Assembly (NCBI GenBank): GCA_003281505.1
Contig: QCBU01000001.1
Span: forward strand, 124,001 to 188,000
Length of the DNA stretch: 64,000 bases
From: Prochlorococcus sp. AG-347-J14
Lineage (GTDB): Bacteria > Cyanobacteriota > Cyanobacteriia > PCC-6307 > Cyanobiaceae
Reading direction: 5' to 3'
Shown here: piece by piece, positions 30,109 to 39,835 of the stretch
Layout of the letters: each line of letters starts with the position of its first letter
How positions within the stretch are numbered: position 1 is the first letter of the stretch
Made by a program: the position numbers and the translations under genes
The notes under the pieces: model-generated
Database searches by the model: none
What the model was told of the DNA's origin: nothing
The model's input: only the letters and a program-made list of their open reading frames with translations

Positions 30109-31457
30109 GCGTCACCAGTTATTGATAATTCATCTACCCATATATGTGGAGAAATCCCACTTGTTGTTACCTCCTGGCTTGATTCAATATTTACTATATT
30201 TTTCAGAAGATATTTGATATCCCCCGCTACAGTGGCAGATTCTATTGATATTTTTTTACCGTTTTTATAGAGCCATCCATCAAATGGAAGAGAGAATGAA
30301 CCTTGACTTGCTCTGACACCTGCATGGATTGCATTTAATTCTTCTATATAAACAAATTCTCCCTGATAAGTAGAGTGATCTAAAGAAATTTTTAGATCAG
30401 AGTTTTCCTCTGATTTCTCAACTACTATCCAATCAGGAGATACTGAGACTTTTGATCCTAGTCCAGCGTGGCCTGTAGGGATTGTTTTAAATATTCTTGC
30501 AGTTGATTCAGAATGTATAAAATTTTCAATCTTCCCTTTGTTAATTAAACATAGTCTTTTGGTAGGAGTTCCTTCTCCATCAAATGGTGATGAAGAAATA
30601 TTCTTTTCGTGAAGACCATCATCATAAATATTAAGTGCTTCTGTAGATAACTTCTCTCCAATAGAATTTTTATTAGATAAGCTGACTCCATCTAAGATAC
30701 TTCTAGCATTAAACATTGAACTAAAGGCATTAATGATTGTTAAAAAAGACTCTGGGGAAAAACATATTAAATATTTATCAGTTTTAATAGATGAATAATT
30801 TAAATGAGAAATTGTTTTATTAGTAGCTTCTTTAATACACGAGTCTATATCTATATCATCAACTCCATATCCAAGTTTTACAGAACCTGAGCTACGAGGT
30901 TTCTTATCTTTCTCTTCTGCTCTTGCATATAAATAGAGTGCAGCTTGACTTTTTGAAAAACTTCGAAACGCGCCATCACTGTTTGCATAAACTCTTTCAT
31001 AAAAACTCTCAGAAAGACCATTATATGGAACAGATTTTATGGATTCATGGCTTTCTAATAGTTTCACTTCTGCTTCTCTTAAAATCGAAAGTAATTTTTT
31101 AATTCCAACAGGATTTCTTTTCTTTGCGTCTTTAACTTCAATTGGATCCTTGGCTAGTGGAGAGAATTCTGTTCTTTCATTCTTATTGCCAAAATCAGAT
31201 GCAATATTAGCTTGATCTAGAGCCTTTTTAATACCAGATTCACTGATATCACTTGTTGTTGTAATACCAACTAAATTAGATTCGTTCCAAACTCTTAAAG
31301 TTAAAATTTGCTTTTGTGATGCCTTAAGTTGTTTTGCCTCACCTTTATCTACTTGCACAGAATAGTCATTAGAAAAGCTTGCACCATAATCCCATTTTTT
31401 AAGATTTAGGAAATCTGCAGCTTTGGAGATTTGAGCTGTAATTTCTTTTGAATTCAT
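30105..31457 (-). CDS. pmbA: TldE/PmbA-family protein
   Basis: A 450-residue protein of the TldD/PmbA fold, the partner that pairs with the TldD metallopeptidase in a heterodimer. It carries the shared N-terminal segments and a C-terminal GVRASQGSFSLPFDGW-type ending but lacks the HExxxH of TldD, as PmbA-type subunits do. In other bacteria TldD/PmbA trims modified peptides and handles toxin-antitoxin and microcin maturation. It lies between tldD (3 bp away) and fmt (4 bp overlap) in one operon. Confidence 0.88.
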   Translation of the reverse strand: MNSKEITAQISKAADFLNLKKWDYGASFSNDYSVQVDKGEAKQLKASQKQILTLRVWNESNLVGITTTSDISESGIKKALDQANIASDFGNKNERTEFSPLAKDPIEVKDAKKRNPVGIKKLLSILREAEVKLLESHESIKSVPYNGLSESFYERVYANSDGAFRSFSKSQAALYLYARAEEKDKKPRSSGSVKLGYGVDDIDIDSCIKEATNKTISHLNYSSIKTDKYLICFSPESFLTIINAFSSMFNARSILDGVSLSNKNSIGEKLSTEALNIYDDGLHEKNISSSPFDGEGTPTKRLCLINKGKIENFIHSESTARIFKTIPTGHAGLGSKVSVSPDWIVVEKSEENSDLKISLDHSTYQGEFVYIEELNAIHAGVRASQGSFSLPFDGWLYKNGKKISIESATVAGDIKYLLKNIVNIESSQEVTTSGISPHIWVDELSITGDA

Positions 31458-31460
31458 ATC

Positions 31461-32885
31461 CTATCTTCCGCCAACAGTGATTGAATCAACCTTAATATGA
31501 GGTTGGCCAACAGTTACGTTGACACTTCCACTAATGGATCCACAGAATCCAGGAGCTAATTCGAGGTCATTTCCGCACATTGATATTTTTGGCATAACTT
31601 CTTTAGCCTCACCAATCAAAGTTGCTCCCTTTACTGGACTAGTTAATTTTCCATTTTTAATAAGATATCCTTCTTCTACCGCAAAATTAAACTGCCCTGT
31701 AGCACCTACACTGCCACCACCCATTGATTTGCAGTAAAGACCATCACTAATACTATTGATTAAATCCTCTTTAGAGTGCTCACCTTTAGCTATATAAGTA
31801 TTTCTCATTCTTGAAGCTGCAGCAAAAGAATAATTTTGTCTTCTTCCACTTCCCGTTCTTTTATGGCCAGTTCTTAATTCACCTGCCCTGTCTGATATGA
31901 ATTTTTTTAAAATTCCATTTTTTATAAGTACTGATTTTTCCGGTTCCATACCTTCATCATCTACTGATAATGAACCAAAGGATCCTTCTGATATCCCTTC
32001 ATCTATTGCTGTTACAGATTCATGTGCAATTTTTTCATTCAATTTATTCTCAAATGGTGTTGTTCCTCTCTCTATTTGAGTAGTTTCAAGTAAATGACCG
32101 CAGGCTTCGTGGAATATAACCCCACCAAACTTATTAGCTAATACTACAGGCATTTGTCCCGCATCAACATAATCCGCATACAACATATTCATTGAACTTT
32201 CAAACACATCATTAGCTGCTTTTTCGTGATCCCATAATCTAAATTCATTGGGCATTCCTGACGATCCAAATCTTCTACTTCCACTAGATCTATATTGGGC
32301 ATCACTAGCAATTACGTTAAGTCCAACTGTTTGATGCAACCTAATATCGGAGGCATAGGTTCCATCGCTGGAGGCAATAATTACTTCTTGCAGATTTCTT
32401 GAGTAACTTCCCTTTCTAGTTATGATTTTATTATTCTTTTTTAGAGATTTTGTGCTAACTAATAATTTTTCACTTATCTCATTAATCGATGGTATTTCAT
32501 TAATCCATTTTTTCTTGGATAAACTATAGTCTCTATGTTTATTTAAACCGTTAAATACCTCTCTTTTTTTGTTCTCTGTTATGTCTAACATCTCAATAGC
32601 CTGAGATACCGATCTCATTAAGCCATGCTTTGTTAAATCATTTGTACTTACAAAACCATCCTTTTTTTCTTTAAAGATTCTAATTCCAGCCCCCCTTCCA
32701 AATGATGGACTTACGCTTGTAATAAAATCCTCTTCAGCTAGCACATTCGAATTATCAGTATTCTCAATAAATATTTCTACAAAATCGGCCCCAAGCCCGA
32801 TCCCGTAGAAAATAATTTCTTCTAATAAATCTTTATTGCAACTACCAAAAACGATTTCATTTGATTTGATTTGTGACGAAAGCAT
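31461..32885 (-). CDS. tldD: TldD metallopeptidase
   Basis: 474 residues. The zinc motif HEACGHLLE (HExxxH pattern) lies near residue 257 in GGVIFHEACGHLLETTQ, the catalytic centre of TldD. The flanking GSSGMPNEFRLW and the long GSGRRQNYSFAAASRMRNT segments are family-typical. It acts with the PmbA-like protein encoded immediately downstream. Natural peptide substrates in cyanobacteria are unknown. Confidence 0.92.
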   Translation of the reverse strand: MLSSQIKSNEIVFGSCNKDLLEEIIFYGIGLGADFVEIFIENTDNSNVLAEEDFITSVSPSFGRGAGIRIFKEKKDGFVSTNDLTKHGLMRSVSQAIEMLDITENKKREVFNGLNKHRDYSLSKKKWINEIPSINEISEKLLVSTKSLKKNNKIITRKGSYSRNLQEVIIASSDGTYASDIRLHQTVGLNVIASDAQYRSSGSRRFGSSGMPNEFRLWDHEKAANDVFESSMNMLYADYVDAGQMPVVLANKFGGVIFHEACGHLLETTQIERGTTPFENKLNEKIAHESVTAIDEGISEGSFGSLSVDDEGMEPEKSVLIKNGILKKFISDRAGELRTGHKRTGSGRRQNYSFAAASRMRNTYIAKGEHSKEDLINSISDGLYCKSMGGGSVGATGQFNFAVEEGYLIKNGKLTSPVKGATLIGEAKEVMPKISMCGNDLELAPGFCGSISGSVNVTVGQPHIKVDSITVGGR

Positions 32886-32916
32886 ATGAGTCTATAAATC
32901 TTCTCTGTATAAAAGA

Positions 32917-34089
32917 TTATCTAATCGAGGGTTGGAAATCTTTGCTATCAAGAGGTTTTAATAAGTATAGTCTTAATAACTGGTAACCGTTTGATAAATA
33001 TTTAGGTAATTTTTTAAAAGTTTTAGATACTTTATTTCCATCATTGATTGCAATGTCGGAAAGAACCTTATTATTCGCTACTATTTTATCTAATCTTCCA
33101 TAAAAAGATTTATCATAAACGTCCATTACTACAGGAAAAACTCTAGCTGCAGTTTCATTTGTTTTATTAATAACAAACTGGTCGTAATCTCTGGCATCTA
33201 AACCCAAAGAACTGTAAAAATTTTTTTTAATCCCCAAATCCCTTGCATACATAGTTGCAAATACAGCTAATAGAAAGAACCTAGACCATAACTTGGATGT
33301 TAATGGAAGATTATTCAAAAAATATCTAAACCTATGGAAGTAGTCAAATAATGGGTGTGTAAAAGTAGAGCCGCCAATGGTAATTTTTTGGCTTAAAGAT
33401 TTAACAGTACGTGGCTGTGCTTTCATTAATGCGTCAAAGAAATCCCCATGTCTATTTTCATCTTGACACCAATTTTCAAAGTAATTAAATAGTGGAAAAA
33501 TTTTGCTATCAGGGTTCTTTTCGAGATGCCTATAAATTGCTATGTATCTCCAATAACCTATTTTTTCGGATAAATAAGTAGCGTAAAAAATACTTCTTGG
33601 TGGGAAATAAGTGTAATCTTTATTGGCTGTTAAAAAACCTAAATCCAATTGAAGTCCAAAGTCACTCATTGATTTATTTAAAAAACCTGCATGTCTTGCT
33701 TCATCTCTGGCCATATGAGCAAAACATTCAGCAAGTAGAGGGTTTTTGGCTTTAATTCTCTTACTAAGTTCCTTATAAAGTAAAAAACCTGAAAATTCTG
33801 AAGTACAACTTCCCTCTAGAAAATCAACAAAAAGCTCTCTTGTCTCAGGATCTAATTTTTCTGCAGCGCCTTCAAATTCACTATTTCTTACAAAATGATG
33901 TCTATTGTAATCTTTCCTAAATTCCTCACATATAGCTTCCAATTCCTCCTCGTTTATTGATAAATCCATATTTTCCATAGCCTCAAAGTCTGTTGTATAA
34001 AATCTTGGGGACAAAATTGTTTCTTTTGCTGGTATCTTTCCATTATTAATATCTTTTTTATTTTTTGATTCAACAATTGATTGAGCCAT
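32917..34089 (-). CDS. acsF: Mg-protoporphyrin IX monomethyl ester cyclase
   Basis: A 390-residue aerobic cyclase that builds the isocyclic E ring of chlorophyll using oxygen. The di-iron ligands are visible: the Glu in [17 protein letters not shown], the [10 protein letters not shown] pair and the [17 protein letters not shown] block. The sequence continues with the long helices typical of this membrane-associated enzyme. Together with chlH at 16.0-20.0 kb it gives the window two chlorophyll pathway steps. The gene is separated from tldD by 31 bp on the same strand. Confidence 0.97.
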   Translation of the reverse strand: MAQSIVESKNKKDINNGKIPAKETILSPRFYTTDFEAMENMDLSINEEELEAICEEFRKDYNRHHFVRNSEFEGAAEKLDPETRELFVDFLEGSCTSEFSGFLLYKELSKRIKAKNPLLAECFAHMARDEARHAGFLNKSMSDFGLQLDLGFLTANKDYTYFPPRSIFYATYLSEKIGYWRYIAIYRHLEKNPDSKIFPLFNYFENWCQDENRHGDFFDALMKAQPRTVKSLSQKITIGGSTFTHPLFDYFHRFRYFLNNLPLTSKLWSRFFLLAVFATMYARDLGIKKNFYSSLGLDARDYDQFVINKTNETAARVFPVVMDVYDKSFYGRLDKIVANNKVLSDIAINDGNKVSKTFKKLPKYLSNGYQLLRLYLLKPLDSKDFQPSIR

Positions 34090-34168
34090 TTTTTTTTCGG
34101 TTTATTAATACTATTATTTACTATGATTTGTATTTTCGAGGGAAAAGTTAACTTGGTGTTATTGTTTT

Positions 34169-34735
34169 CTAATTAACTCCTATTAACTTTTGCCCATTTA
34201 ATCTTTGAAGCACTCTTGAAATGATTAATTTTAGGGTAATTCTTTTTTCGTCAATAAGAAAAGATTCAATAATACTTGGTTTTTGATTAGGTTTTGATAA
34301 AGAAATACTTTTTAATGAACTAATGTCATCCTTCTCAAAGGATAACCAAAAGTTACATGTATCTTTAATTTCACAATTTATTACCCAACATTTATCTCCA
34401 GCAATAGGTCTATTAGTGTTAGTGAGGTTAATATTGTTTATTTCTAATCCTCTTTGATTAATTTCCTCAGTAAGTGAGGGAATTAGGTGAATGTTAATAA
34501 ATTCTTGGAAAGGCTTTTTCTCTACTGGGAGTTCTTTTTTGGGTTTTGTTGTGGGTTTTTCGGGAGTATTAATTTCATTTTTTATAACAACTTTAGTAGC
34601 AGAATCATCATTATTTATATTCGTGTTGATAACTTTTTCTGATTTAGGTTCTTTTATTTCCTCAGAGTTTGGTTTAGTAGTGTTATCAGATATTTCTTTA
34701 TTTACTTCATTATTTTTGTCTAAATTTTCTTCCAT
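34169..34735 (-). CDS. DUF2996 domain protein
   Basis: A 188-residue protein. The N-terminal 70 residues are low-complexity, rich in Lys, Glu, Asn and Thr, and likely disordered. The C-terminal 115 residues match DUF2996 (EKKPFQEFINIHLIPSLTEE, then VINCEIKDTCNFWLSFEK). The family is cyanobacterial and plastid-related with no fixed role. It lies upstream of acsF (79 bp), but cotranscription is not shown. Confidence 0.8.
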   Translation of the reverse strand: MEENLDKNNEVNKEISDNTTKPNSEEIKEPKSEKVINTNINNDDSATKVVIKNEINTPEKPTTKPKKELPVEKKPFQEFINIHLIPSLTEEINQRGLEINNINLTNTNRPIAGDKCWVINCEIKDTCNFWLSFEKDDISSLKSISLSKPNQKPSIIESFLIDEKRITLKLIISRVLQRLNGQKLIGVN

Positions 34736-34794
34736 AAAAAAAACTATTTACTACATTATAAATAAAAAAAACAATTTTAAATTAATTTATTTTT

Positions 34795-35238
34795 CTACCA
34801 ATCATTATCAGCATTATCCCAGTCATCTTTAATATCTTGATTTGAAAAACTTTGATCTTTTTTTAAATTATTATCATTCATATTTTTGACTACTCGGTAA
34901 TTAACAGAAATTGTAGGTTGAGTTTCTCTAATATCCCTTTGTGGGGGCATATCAACGTTTGGTTCCATTTCTGCCTCATTATTATTAGATGCGAATTCAT
35001 CTTCCACATTTTCGAAAGTTTTTTTTCTGAAACTAGTACTAGTAATTGTTGTATTCAATAAAGAGCTTACAAATAAACCAGAAAAAAACGAAATACTGAT
35101 TAAATTACCTATACTAACTTCCTGGAAGGTCCATTTAAAGTATCTAAATGAAGTCTTCTGATTATTATTTGTATATAATAAAATTTGAAAAATAATTATT
35201 AAAAAAAGAGTTAAAATTAAATATTTTTTTTTAAACAT
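34795..35238 (-). CDS. Two-helix membrane protein with a disordered tail
   Basis: A 147-residue protein. Helix 1 covers residues about 6-22 (YLILTLFLIIIFQILLY) and helix 2 about 44-60 (SIGNLISISFFSGLFVSSLL), followed by a Thr/Ser-rich patch and a long acidic, Asn-rich tail. No family recognised. It lies 67 bp downstream of the RNase II-like gene on the same strand. Confidence 0.5.
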   Translation of the reverse strand: MFKKKYLILTLFLIIIFQILLYTNNNQKTSFRYFKWTFQEVSIGNLISISFFSGLFVSSLLNTTITSTSFRKKTFENVEDEFASNNNEAEMEPNVDMPPQRDIRETQPTISVNYRVVKNMNDNNLKKDQSFSNQDIKDDWDNADNDW

Positions 35239-35304
35239 AATTATAAAAAGTTATCTTAAATTTTTTTGGTTAATATTTCCATAATATATTTTGTGAAAAT
35301 TTAT

Positions 35305-37527
35305 TTATGTTAATTCTAAATCAATTTGATATTTAAGAATATCGACTTTTATTATTTTTACTTCTATTTGATCTCCAACTTTATATGATTTTTTAGATTT
35401 TCTTCCAATCAATAGATTTTGCCTTGACCTGTATTCATACCAATCATTATTAAGAGTGCTTACGTGTACTAAACCCTCTACATTTAGTTCTGATATCTCA
35501 ACAAAGAAACCATATGTTTGCACTGATAAAATAAACCCACTATAAATATTACCTAATAATTTTTCTGCTTTTCTTACTTTTTTTATATTTACCATATTAG
35601 ATTTATATTGGTTAACTTTGTAATTGAATTCATTAAGTTTATCTATCACAAACTTGTTAAATAATATTTCTAGATTTTTTGAAATTGATGGATTAAATAT
35701 ATCCCAATTTACTAATTTTAATGAATTACTCTCAGATATATTAATTTCATTTAAATTATTTTTCTTTGATTTCTTACCATTTATTATCATATTAAAAATA
35801 CAGTACTGATTTATAAGATTTGTGAAGTCAAATCCAGGAATTGTCCATGGAGAAATATATAATTTTTCTGATTCATCATTATCAGGATCTTTAGATATCA
35901 ACCTTATTTCATTTTCTTTAAATTCATTAATTAGAAGTTTATGTAAGATTCTTTTTTTATTATCGTCGTCGCATAATTTAATTACTTGACTAAATGTCAA
36001 ATTTCCATCTTCATTAAGCTCTATATCATTATCAATAAATTCTGAATATTTGATAATTTCATTGGCGTTAACGTAATCTATTCCATTCGAGATGTATCCT
36101 GCACTTTTTAAGCTATATTGATTTGAATGTTTGAACCATATTAAATTAGCTTCATATAGTATTGGTGAAAGGTAAGTTTGGCAATCTTCTTTATTTAATG
36201 ATTCGAAATATCCTTTTGAATATTCAGCTGGATTGTGAATAAAAAATTCTTCTAGTGCTTCAATCTTATTCAGAAGCGCAGGAATTTCTACCTTACCCTC
36301 CAAAAGGCGGTTTTTTCTGAATGAAGATGAAATTTCTAGTATTTTATCTAAGTCGTCGACATATTCCTTTATAGGTTTTAATACCCGAGATGTTATTCTT
36401 GATTTGCTTTTTCTAGATAGAAGCGCGTCAGTATGATTACTTCCAACGATAAGAGTGCATTTTACTAAAGTAAGATGAAATGACCAATCAATTATTTCAT
36501 TATCACTATTTAAATAGACACAGAGGCTTATTGCTTCATTCTTTTCACCAAATTTAAATTCAGAATCATTTCTTATGGCTTCACCAAGGTAGTTTTGCCA
36601 ATCATTTAATAAGGGTAAGGATTCAAAGCCTTTGAATAATATTTCTAGAGATTTTTTACTATTTAGATCTACTCTTTCTGCAAGATTATTTGTATGTATC
36701 CATAATTTAGTATTTTTATTTTTTCCCTGCTCTATTTGAATCATCGGGAGCATTGGAGAATTATTAGTATTCCAACTCTTGAATAAATAAGAATTTTTAT
36801 CTGTGAGGTCTATCCTCTCCCTTTGTTCTATTTTTTTTGATTCAATATGATTCAAATCGTTTGATTTAACGATATTGCTTTTAGATAAAACAAAATCTGT
36901 ATCATAGTCTTCATTATCGTTTAGTTTTAGTTCTTGTATCACATGACCTAGTCCCTCTTCTTGACCTATGGGGAATCTATCAATTTCAACTTTTACTATA
37001 TTCTTATTGTCTGGATTGAAAGTGTATTTTTCATTCTCTTTTGGAAGTTTAATTTTAGAAAGTATCCTATCGTCTATCGGGATTGCATATACATCACTAT
37101 TTATTATTTCTACTTTAGAAAGAAGTATTTGATTTGATCTTTCAAGAATACAATCAACTATTCCTTCAGGTGATCTTCTTCTATATCCCTCTTTTATTAT
37201 CCTTACTAAAACTTTATCTCCATTCCATGCATAGTTAAGTAGATTTTCTTTAATGTAGATATCTTCTTTGTCTTTTCCTCTTACAGCAAAGCAATAACCC
37301 TTGCTACTACATCTTATTTTGGCGACAAGATGATCATTTTCCTTTATGCAAGTATATTCATCATTTTCATTTTTATTAATTATTTCAAGTTTTTCTAGAG
37401 CTGTTAAAGCAATATCTAATTTATCTTTATCAGATTTCTTTGTTATTTTTAATAGTCTGCATAATTTTTTATATTCTAACCCTTCTGACTGATTAATATT
37501 ATCAATTATTGATGATGATGTGAACAT
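35305..37527 (-). CDS. RNase II/R homologue with a degenerate RNB domain
   Basis: A 740-residue protein with the RNase II/R/Zam layout: N-terminal wing (ENDHLVAKIRCSSKGYCFAV), a long RNB-like centre and a C-terminal S1 domain (YSGFILSVQTYGFFVEISE, EGLVHVSTL). In the RNB block the residues between DLTD and the VHI-type strand read SWNTNNSPMLPMIQIE, with none of the aspartates that bind the catalytic metals in RNase II (D201, D207, D209, D210 in E. coli). The later arginine box reads TIPGFDFTNLINQY where family members have SPxRxYxDL. Exonuclease activity is therefore unlikely; it may bind RNA. A separate RNB protein at 52166-53350 keeps most of these residues. Confidence 0.85.
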   Translation of the reverse strand: MFTSSSIIDNINQSEGLEYKKLCRLLKITKKSDKDKLDIALTALEKLEIINKNENDEYTCIKENDHLVAKIRCSSKGYCFAVRGKDKEDIYIKENLLNYAWNGDKVLVRIIKEGYRRRSPEGIVDCILERSNQILLSKVEIINSDVYAIPIDDRILSKIKLPKENEKYTFNPDNKNIVKVEIDRFPIGQEEGLGHVIQELKLNDNEDYDTDFVLSKSNIVKSNDLNHIESKKIEQRERIDLTDKNSYLFKSWNTNNSPMLPMIQIEQGKNKNTKLWIHTNNLAERVDLNSKKSLEILFKGFESLPLLNDWQNYLGEAIRNDSEFKFGEKNEAISLCVYLNSDNEIIDWSFHLTLVKCTLIVGSNHTDALLSRKSKSRITSRVLKPIKEYVDDLDKILEISSSFRKNRLLEGKVEIPALLNKIEALEEFFIHNPAEYSKGYFESLNKEDCQTYLSPILYEANLIWFKHSNQYSLKSAGYISNGIDYVNANEIIKYSEFIDNDIELNEDGNLTFSQVIKLCDDDNKKRILHKLLINEFKENEIRLISKDPDNDESEKLYISPWTIPGFDFTNLINQYCIFNMIINGKKSKKNNLNEINISESNSLKLVNWDIFNPSISKNLEILFNKFVIDKLNEFNYKVNQYKSNMVNIKKVRKAEKLLGNIYSGFILSVQTYGFFVEISELNVEGLVHVSTLNNDWYEYRSRQNLLIGRKSKKSYKVGDQIEVKIIKVDILKYQIDLELT

Positions 37528-37599
37528 GATCCAAATGAAATTATAAGTTTATTTAAAGGTATACACTTCATTATTACACCTTATTATCCAAGCTTAAAA

Positions 37600-37911
37600 C
37601 TAATTATTTTTTTTCTCTTCTTTTTCTTCTTTTTCGATGGTGAAAGAGTTGATAAAAAGCTTTATACCAATGATGAAAAATGTAATAGAAGCTATTGACT
37701 TAAGAACTACTTCGGGTAAAAAACTTGAAATAGAACCTCCTGTTAAAGCTCCTAGTAAACTTGCAAAAACAAGTGCTGAAGATGATCCTAGAAAAACTGC
37801 TAATGGTTTATTTGAAGTGCCACTTATAGTTAAAGTAGCTAATTGAGTTTTGTCACCTAATTCAGCTATGAAAACGGTTAGAAATGTTGATAGTAATAAA
37901 CTTAAAATCAT
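37600..37911 (-). CDS. GDT1/TMEM165 half-size cation exporter, subunit B
   Basis: 103 residues with about three hydrophobic helices, one repeat of the UPF0016/GDT1/TMEM165 family. The signature is VFIAELGDKTQLATL near the N-terminus (ExGDKT motif), followed by KPLAVFLGSSSALV. In cyanobacteria the fused two-repeat protein (Mnx) exports manganese from the cytoplasm. Here two single-repeat genes lie back to back. It begins 1 bp after the first half ends and has a short acidic C-terminus (EKEEKEEKKNN). Confidence 0.9.
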   Translation of the reverse strand: MILSLLLSTFLTVFIAELGDKTQLATLTISGTSNKPLAVFLGSSSALVFASLLGALTGGSISSFLPEVVLKSIASITFFIIGIKLFINSFTIEKEEKEEKKNN

Positions 37912-38238
37912 TTATAAATAATTTTTGAATGTTTCATAAGCTAAAAATATACTTATCAATATCATTAAAGTACCAGTAGATAAAGCAAATTTACTAGGAG
38001 ATATTTTTTTTGATACCCATTTACCAATTAGAACTCCTACAATACTAGAGCTTATTAATGCTAGAGAACTTCCAAGAAAAACAACTATTGGCCTGCCCGA
38101 TTCAGCAGAAAGCATTAATGTGGCTATCTGAGTTTTATCCCCAAGTTCAGCAATAAAAATTGTTGTAAAAGTCGTTATAAATATTGAAAAAAAACTTTTT
38201 TCTAGATTGTTTTCTTTTTTTTCTAATTTACTATTCAT
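37912..38238 (-). CDS. GDT1/TMEM165 half-size cation exporter, subunit A
   Basis: 108 residues with the same layout as its neighbour: IFIAELGDKTQIATLMLSA (ExGDKT) then RPIVVFLGSSLALISSS and two more helices. The two half-genes presumably assemble as a heterodimer, the unfused ancestor of Mnx-type manganese exporters. Its start overlaps the stop of the Cys-cluster gene upstream by 4 bp, so the three genes form one operon. Confidence 0.9.
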   Translation of the reverse strand: MNSKLEKKENNLEKSFFSIFITTFTTIFIAELGDKTQIATLMLSAESGRPIVVFLGSSLALISSSIVGVLIGKWVSKKISPSKFALSTGTLMILISIFLAYETFKNYL

Positions 38239-38582
38239 TTTCCTGTAACAGCAATTCTAAAAGTTTTCATCTCTTTACTTTGGTATCCATAATTTGATGA
38301 AATATGTTGTTTGCAGCAATCTATTAAAAATTTATCACCAGATTTCAAATATCCTTTAAATGAAGTTGAAAATTCACTTACCCGGCAAAAATGTGGTCTG
38401 GTTTCATAAATTAGGCATTTTTTATTTTCTCTGTCCAGGTTTTTACACCAACCGTCTTTAGCCGTCATCGAATTTATTAAAGCTATATCTTCTTTGTTAA
38501 GTTTGTTAGTTAAATCGCTTCTTTCGTTCAAGTCGAATTTACAACAAGCTCCACAATTTTCTATACAGGTCCATGATTTCAT
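38235..38582 (-). CDS. YkgJ-family cysteine cluster protein
   Basis: 115 residues with the YkgJ pattern: CIENCGACCKFDL at the N-terminus, WCKNLDRENKKCLIYETRPHFCRVSEF in the middle (key Cys plus the RP-xxC element) and CCKQH near the end. The family binds a metal (zinc or Fe-S) and has no certain role. It is the first gene of the operon with the two GDT1 halves. Confidence 0.85.
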   Translation of the reverse strand: MKSWTCIENCGACCKFDLNERSDLTNKLNKEDIALINSMTAKDGWCKNLDRENKKCLIYETRPHFCRVSEFSTSFKGYLKSGDKFLIDCCKQHISSNYGYQSKEMKTFRIAVTGK

Positions 38583-38664
38583 AATTTAATTCAATCTTGT
38601 AACGTATCAGTACAGTTTCATCATTTATTTGTAAAAATAGTATCACAAAACATATTCATTAATC

Positions 38665-38742
38665 ATGGCAACACTTATTCCTTTGGCTGTAGTTGCGTTA
38701 GCAGGACCAGCAATAATTGCTCTTGTATTTTACCGTAAATAA
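38665..38742 (+). CDS. psb30: Photosystem II subunit Psb30 (Ycf12)
   Basis: 25 residues, MATLIPLAVVALAGPAIIAL then VFYRK. One transmembrane helix with the conserved AGPAIIxLxFYR end identifies Psb30/Ycf12, a small PSII core subunit near cytochrome b559. The gene is shorter than many homologues only at the N-terminus. It precedes the HAD hydrolase by 15 bp on the same strand. Confidence 0.88.
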   Translation: MATLIPLAVVALAGPAIIALVFYRK

Positions 38743-38757
38743 AAGAAATTCTTTTTG

Positions 38758-39519
38758 GTGACTTATCTGGAGGGTGTTTATTGGGATTTAGATGGAACAA
38801 TCGCAAATACTGAATTAGAGGCACATTTACCTGCTTTTAATAACGCTTTTTATGACCTTGGTATTGATTGGAATTGGGATACTAATACATATATAAAACT
38901 TCTGAAGATAAATGGGGGCAAAAATAGGATTGCTTATTACGCTAAATCTATTAATGATAATTTCTCAGACGATTTAATTCTCAAAATTCATCAAACGAAA
39001 CAGTTTCATTATTTAGAAATTATAAAAAAAAATTGCGTTAGTTTAAAAACTGGTGTTTTTAGATTAATAAATGAATTATATAGAAAAAAAGTAAGACAAT
39101 TTATTGTAACTTCAAGTTCAAGAATTCAAGTCAATCTACTTGTTGATTATCTTTTTAATGGCTTCAATCCTTTTGAGTTCATTATTTCAAGCGAAGACGT
39201 TGAATTAAAGAAACCAAATCCATTACCATATTTAAAGGCAATCCAATTAAGTGGTATAAACAAAAACAACTCAATTGTTTTTGAAGACTCCAATCCTGGA
39301 TTGAAATCTTCCTTGGCAGCTAATTTGCCAACAATTTTTGTTCCTTCAAATATCCCAATTGTTCTTGAGGAAAATATTAAATTAGATTGTATTTTAGACA
39401 GTCTTGGTGATCAGAATAATGTGGCAAATGTAATTAAAGGCCCTAAACTAAAAAAATCATATGTCGACTATAACTTTCTAAGTGATTATTTAGTATCTTT
39501 TAGTAATGCAAAAAACTAA
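38758..39519 (+). CDS. HAD-superfamily hydrolase (CbbY-like)
   Basis: About 253 residues. Motif I VYWDLDGTIANTE gives the nucleophile and acid aspartates. FIVTSSS is motif II, KKPNPLPYL is motif III, and VFEDSNPGLKSSLAA is motif IV. The large alpha-helical cap points to the CbbY/phosphatase-mutase branch. The substrate is not deducible; cyanobacterial CbbY removes xylulose 1,5-bisphosphate, a candidate only. The start is the GTG at 38758 or the TTG at 38755. Its end overlaps the ycf20 gene by 14 bp. Confidence 0.88.
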   Translation: MTYLEGVYWDLDGTIANTELEAHLPAFNNAFYDLGIDWNWDTNTYIKLLKINGGKNRIAYYAKSINDNFSDDLILKIHQTKQFHYLEIIKKNCVSLKTGVFRLINELYRKKVRQFIVTSSSRIQVNLLVDYLFNGFNPFEFIISSEDVELKKPNPLPYLKAIQLSGINKNNSIVFEDSNPGLKSSLAANLPTIFVPSNIPIVLEENIKLDCILDSLGDQNNVANVIKGPKLKKSYVDYNFLSDYLVSFSNAKN

Positions 39520-39832
39520 TTTTTCAAGAATTACCTACCAGTTAAATAAGTTATTTTTTGGATTTCTAAGTGATACTTGGAGAACAAAATCTATTGGTCT
39601 GATTTCTGTTTTGTCAGGTTATTTTTTGTTTGCAAATTTTATTACAAAATTTATATCTGAGGGTAAAAATGAGTTGATAATGGTCCCAATAATCATTATT
39701 TTTATTGAAATCATTATAAGAATTAAACCTTCCGCAAGTTCAAAATTTTATTATCTATGGACCGTAGTCGATAAATTAAGAATTGGTGCAATTTATGCGG
39801 TTATACTTGAAGCATATAAATTAGGATCTTAA
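39506..39832 (+). CDS. ycf20: Ycf20 (DUF565) protein
   Basis: 108 residues matching Ycf20/DUF565: an N-terminal NFSRITYQLNKLF, then two or three hydrophobic helices (GLISVLSGYFLFANFI, IMVPIIIIFIEIIIRI) and the conserved PSASSKFYYLWTVVDKLRIG. Ycf20 in Chlamydomonas and plants is tied to non-photochemical quenching; its bacterial function is unproven. It overlaps the HAD gene and converges on rpmF 3 bp later. Confidence 0.85.
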   Translation: MQKTNFSRITYQLNKLFFGFLSDTWRTKSIGLISVLSGYFLFANFITKFISEGKNELIMVPIIIIFIEIIIRIKPSASSKFYYLWTVVDKLRIGAIYAVILEAYKLGS

Positions 39833-39835
39833 ATT

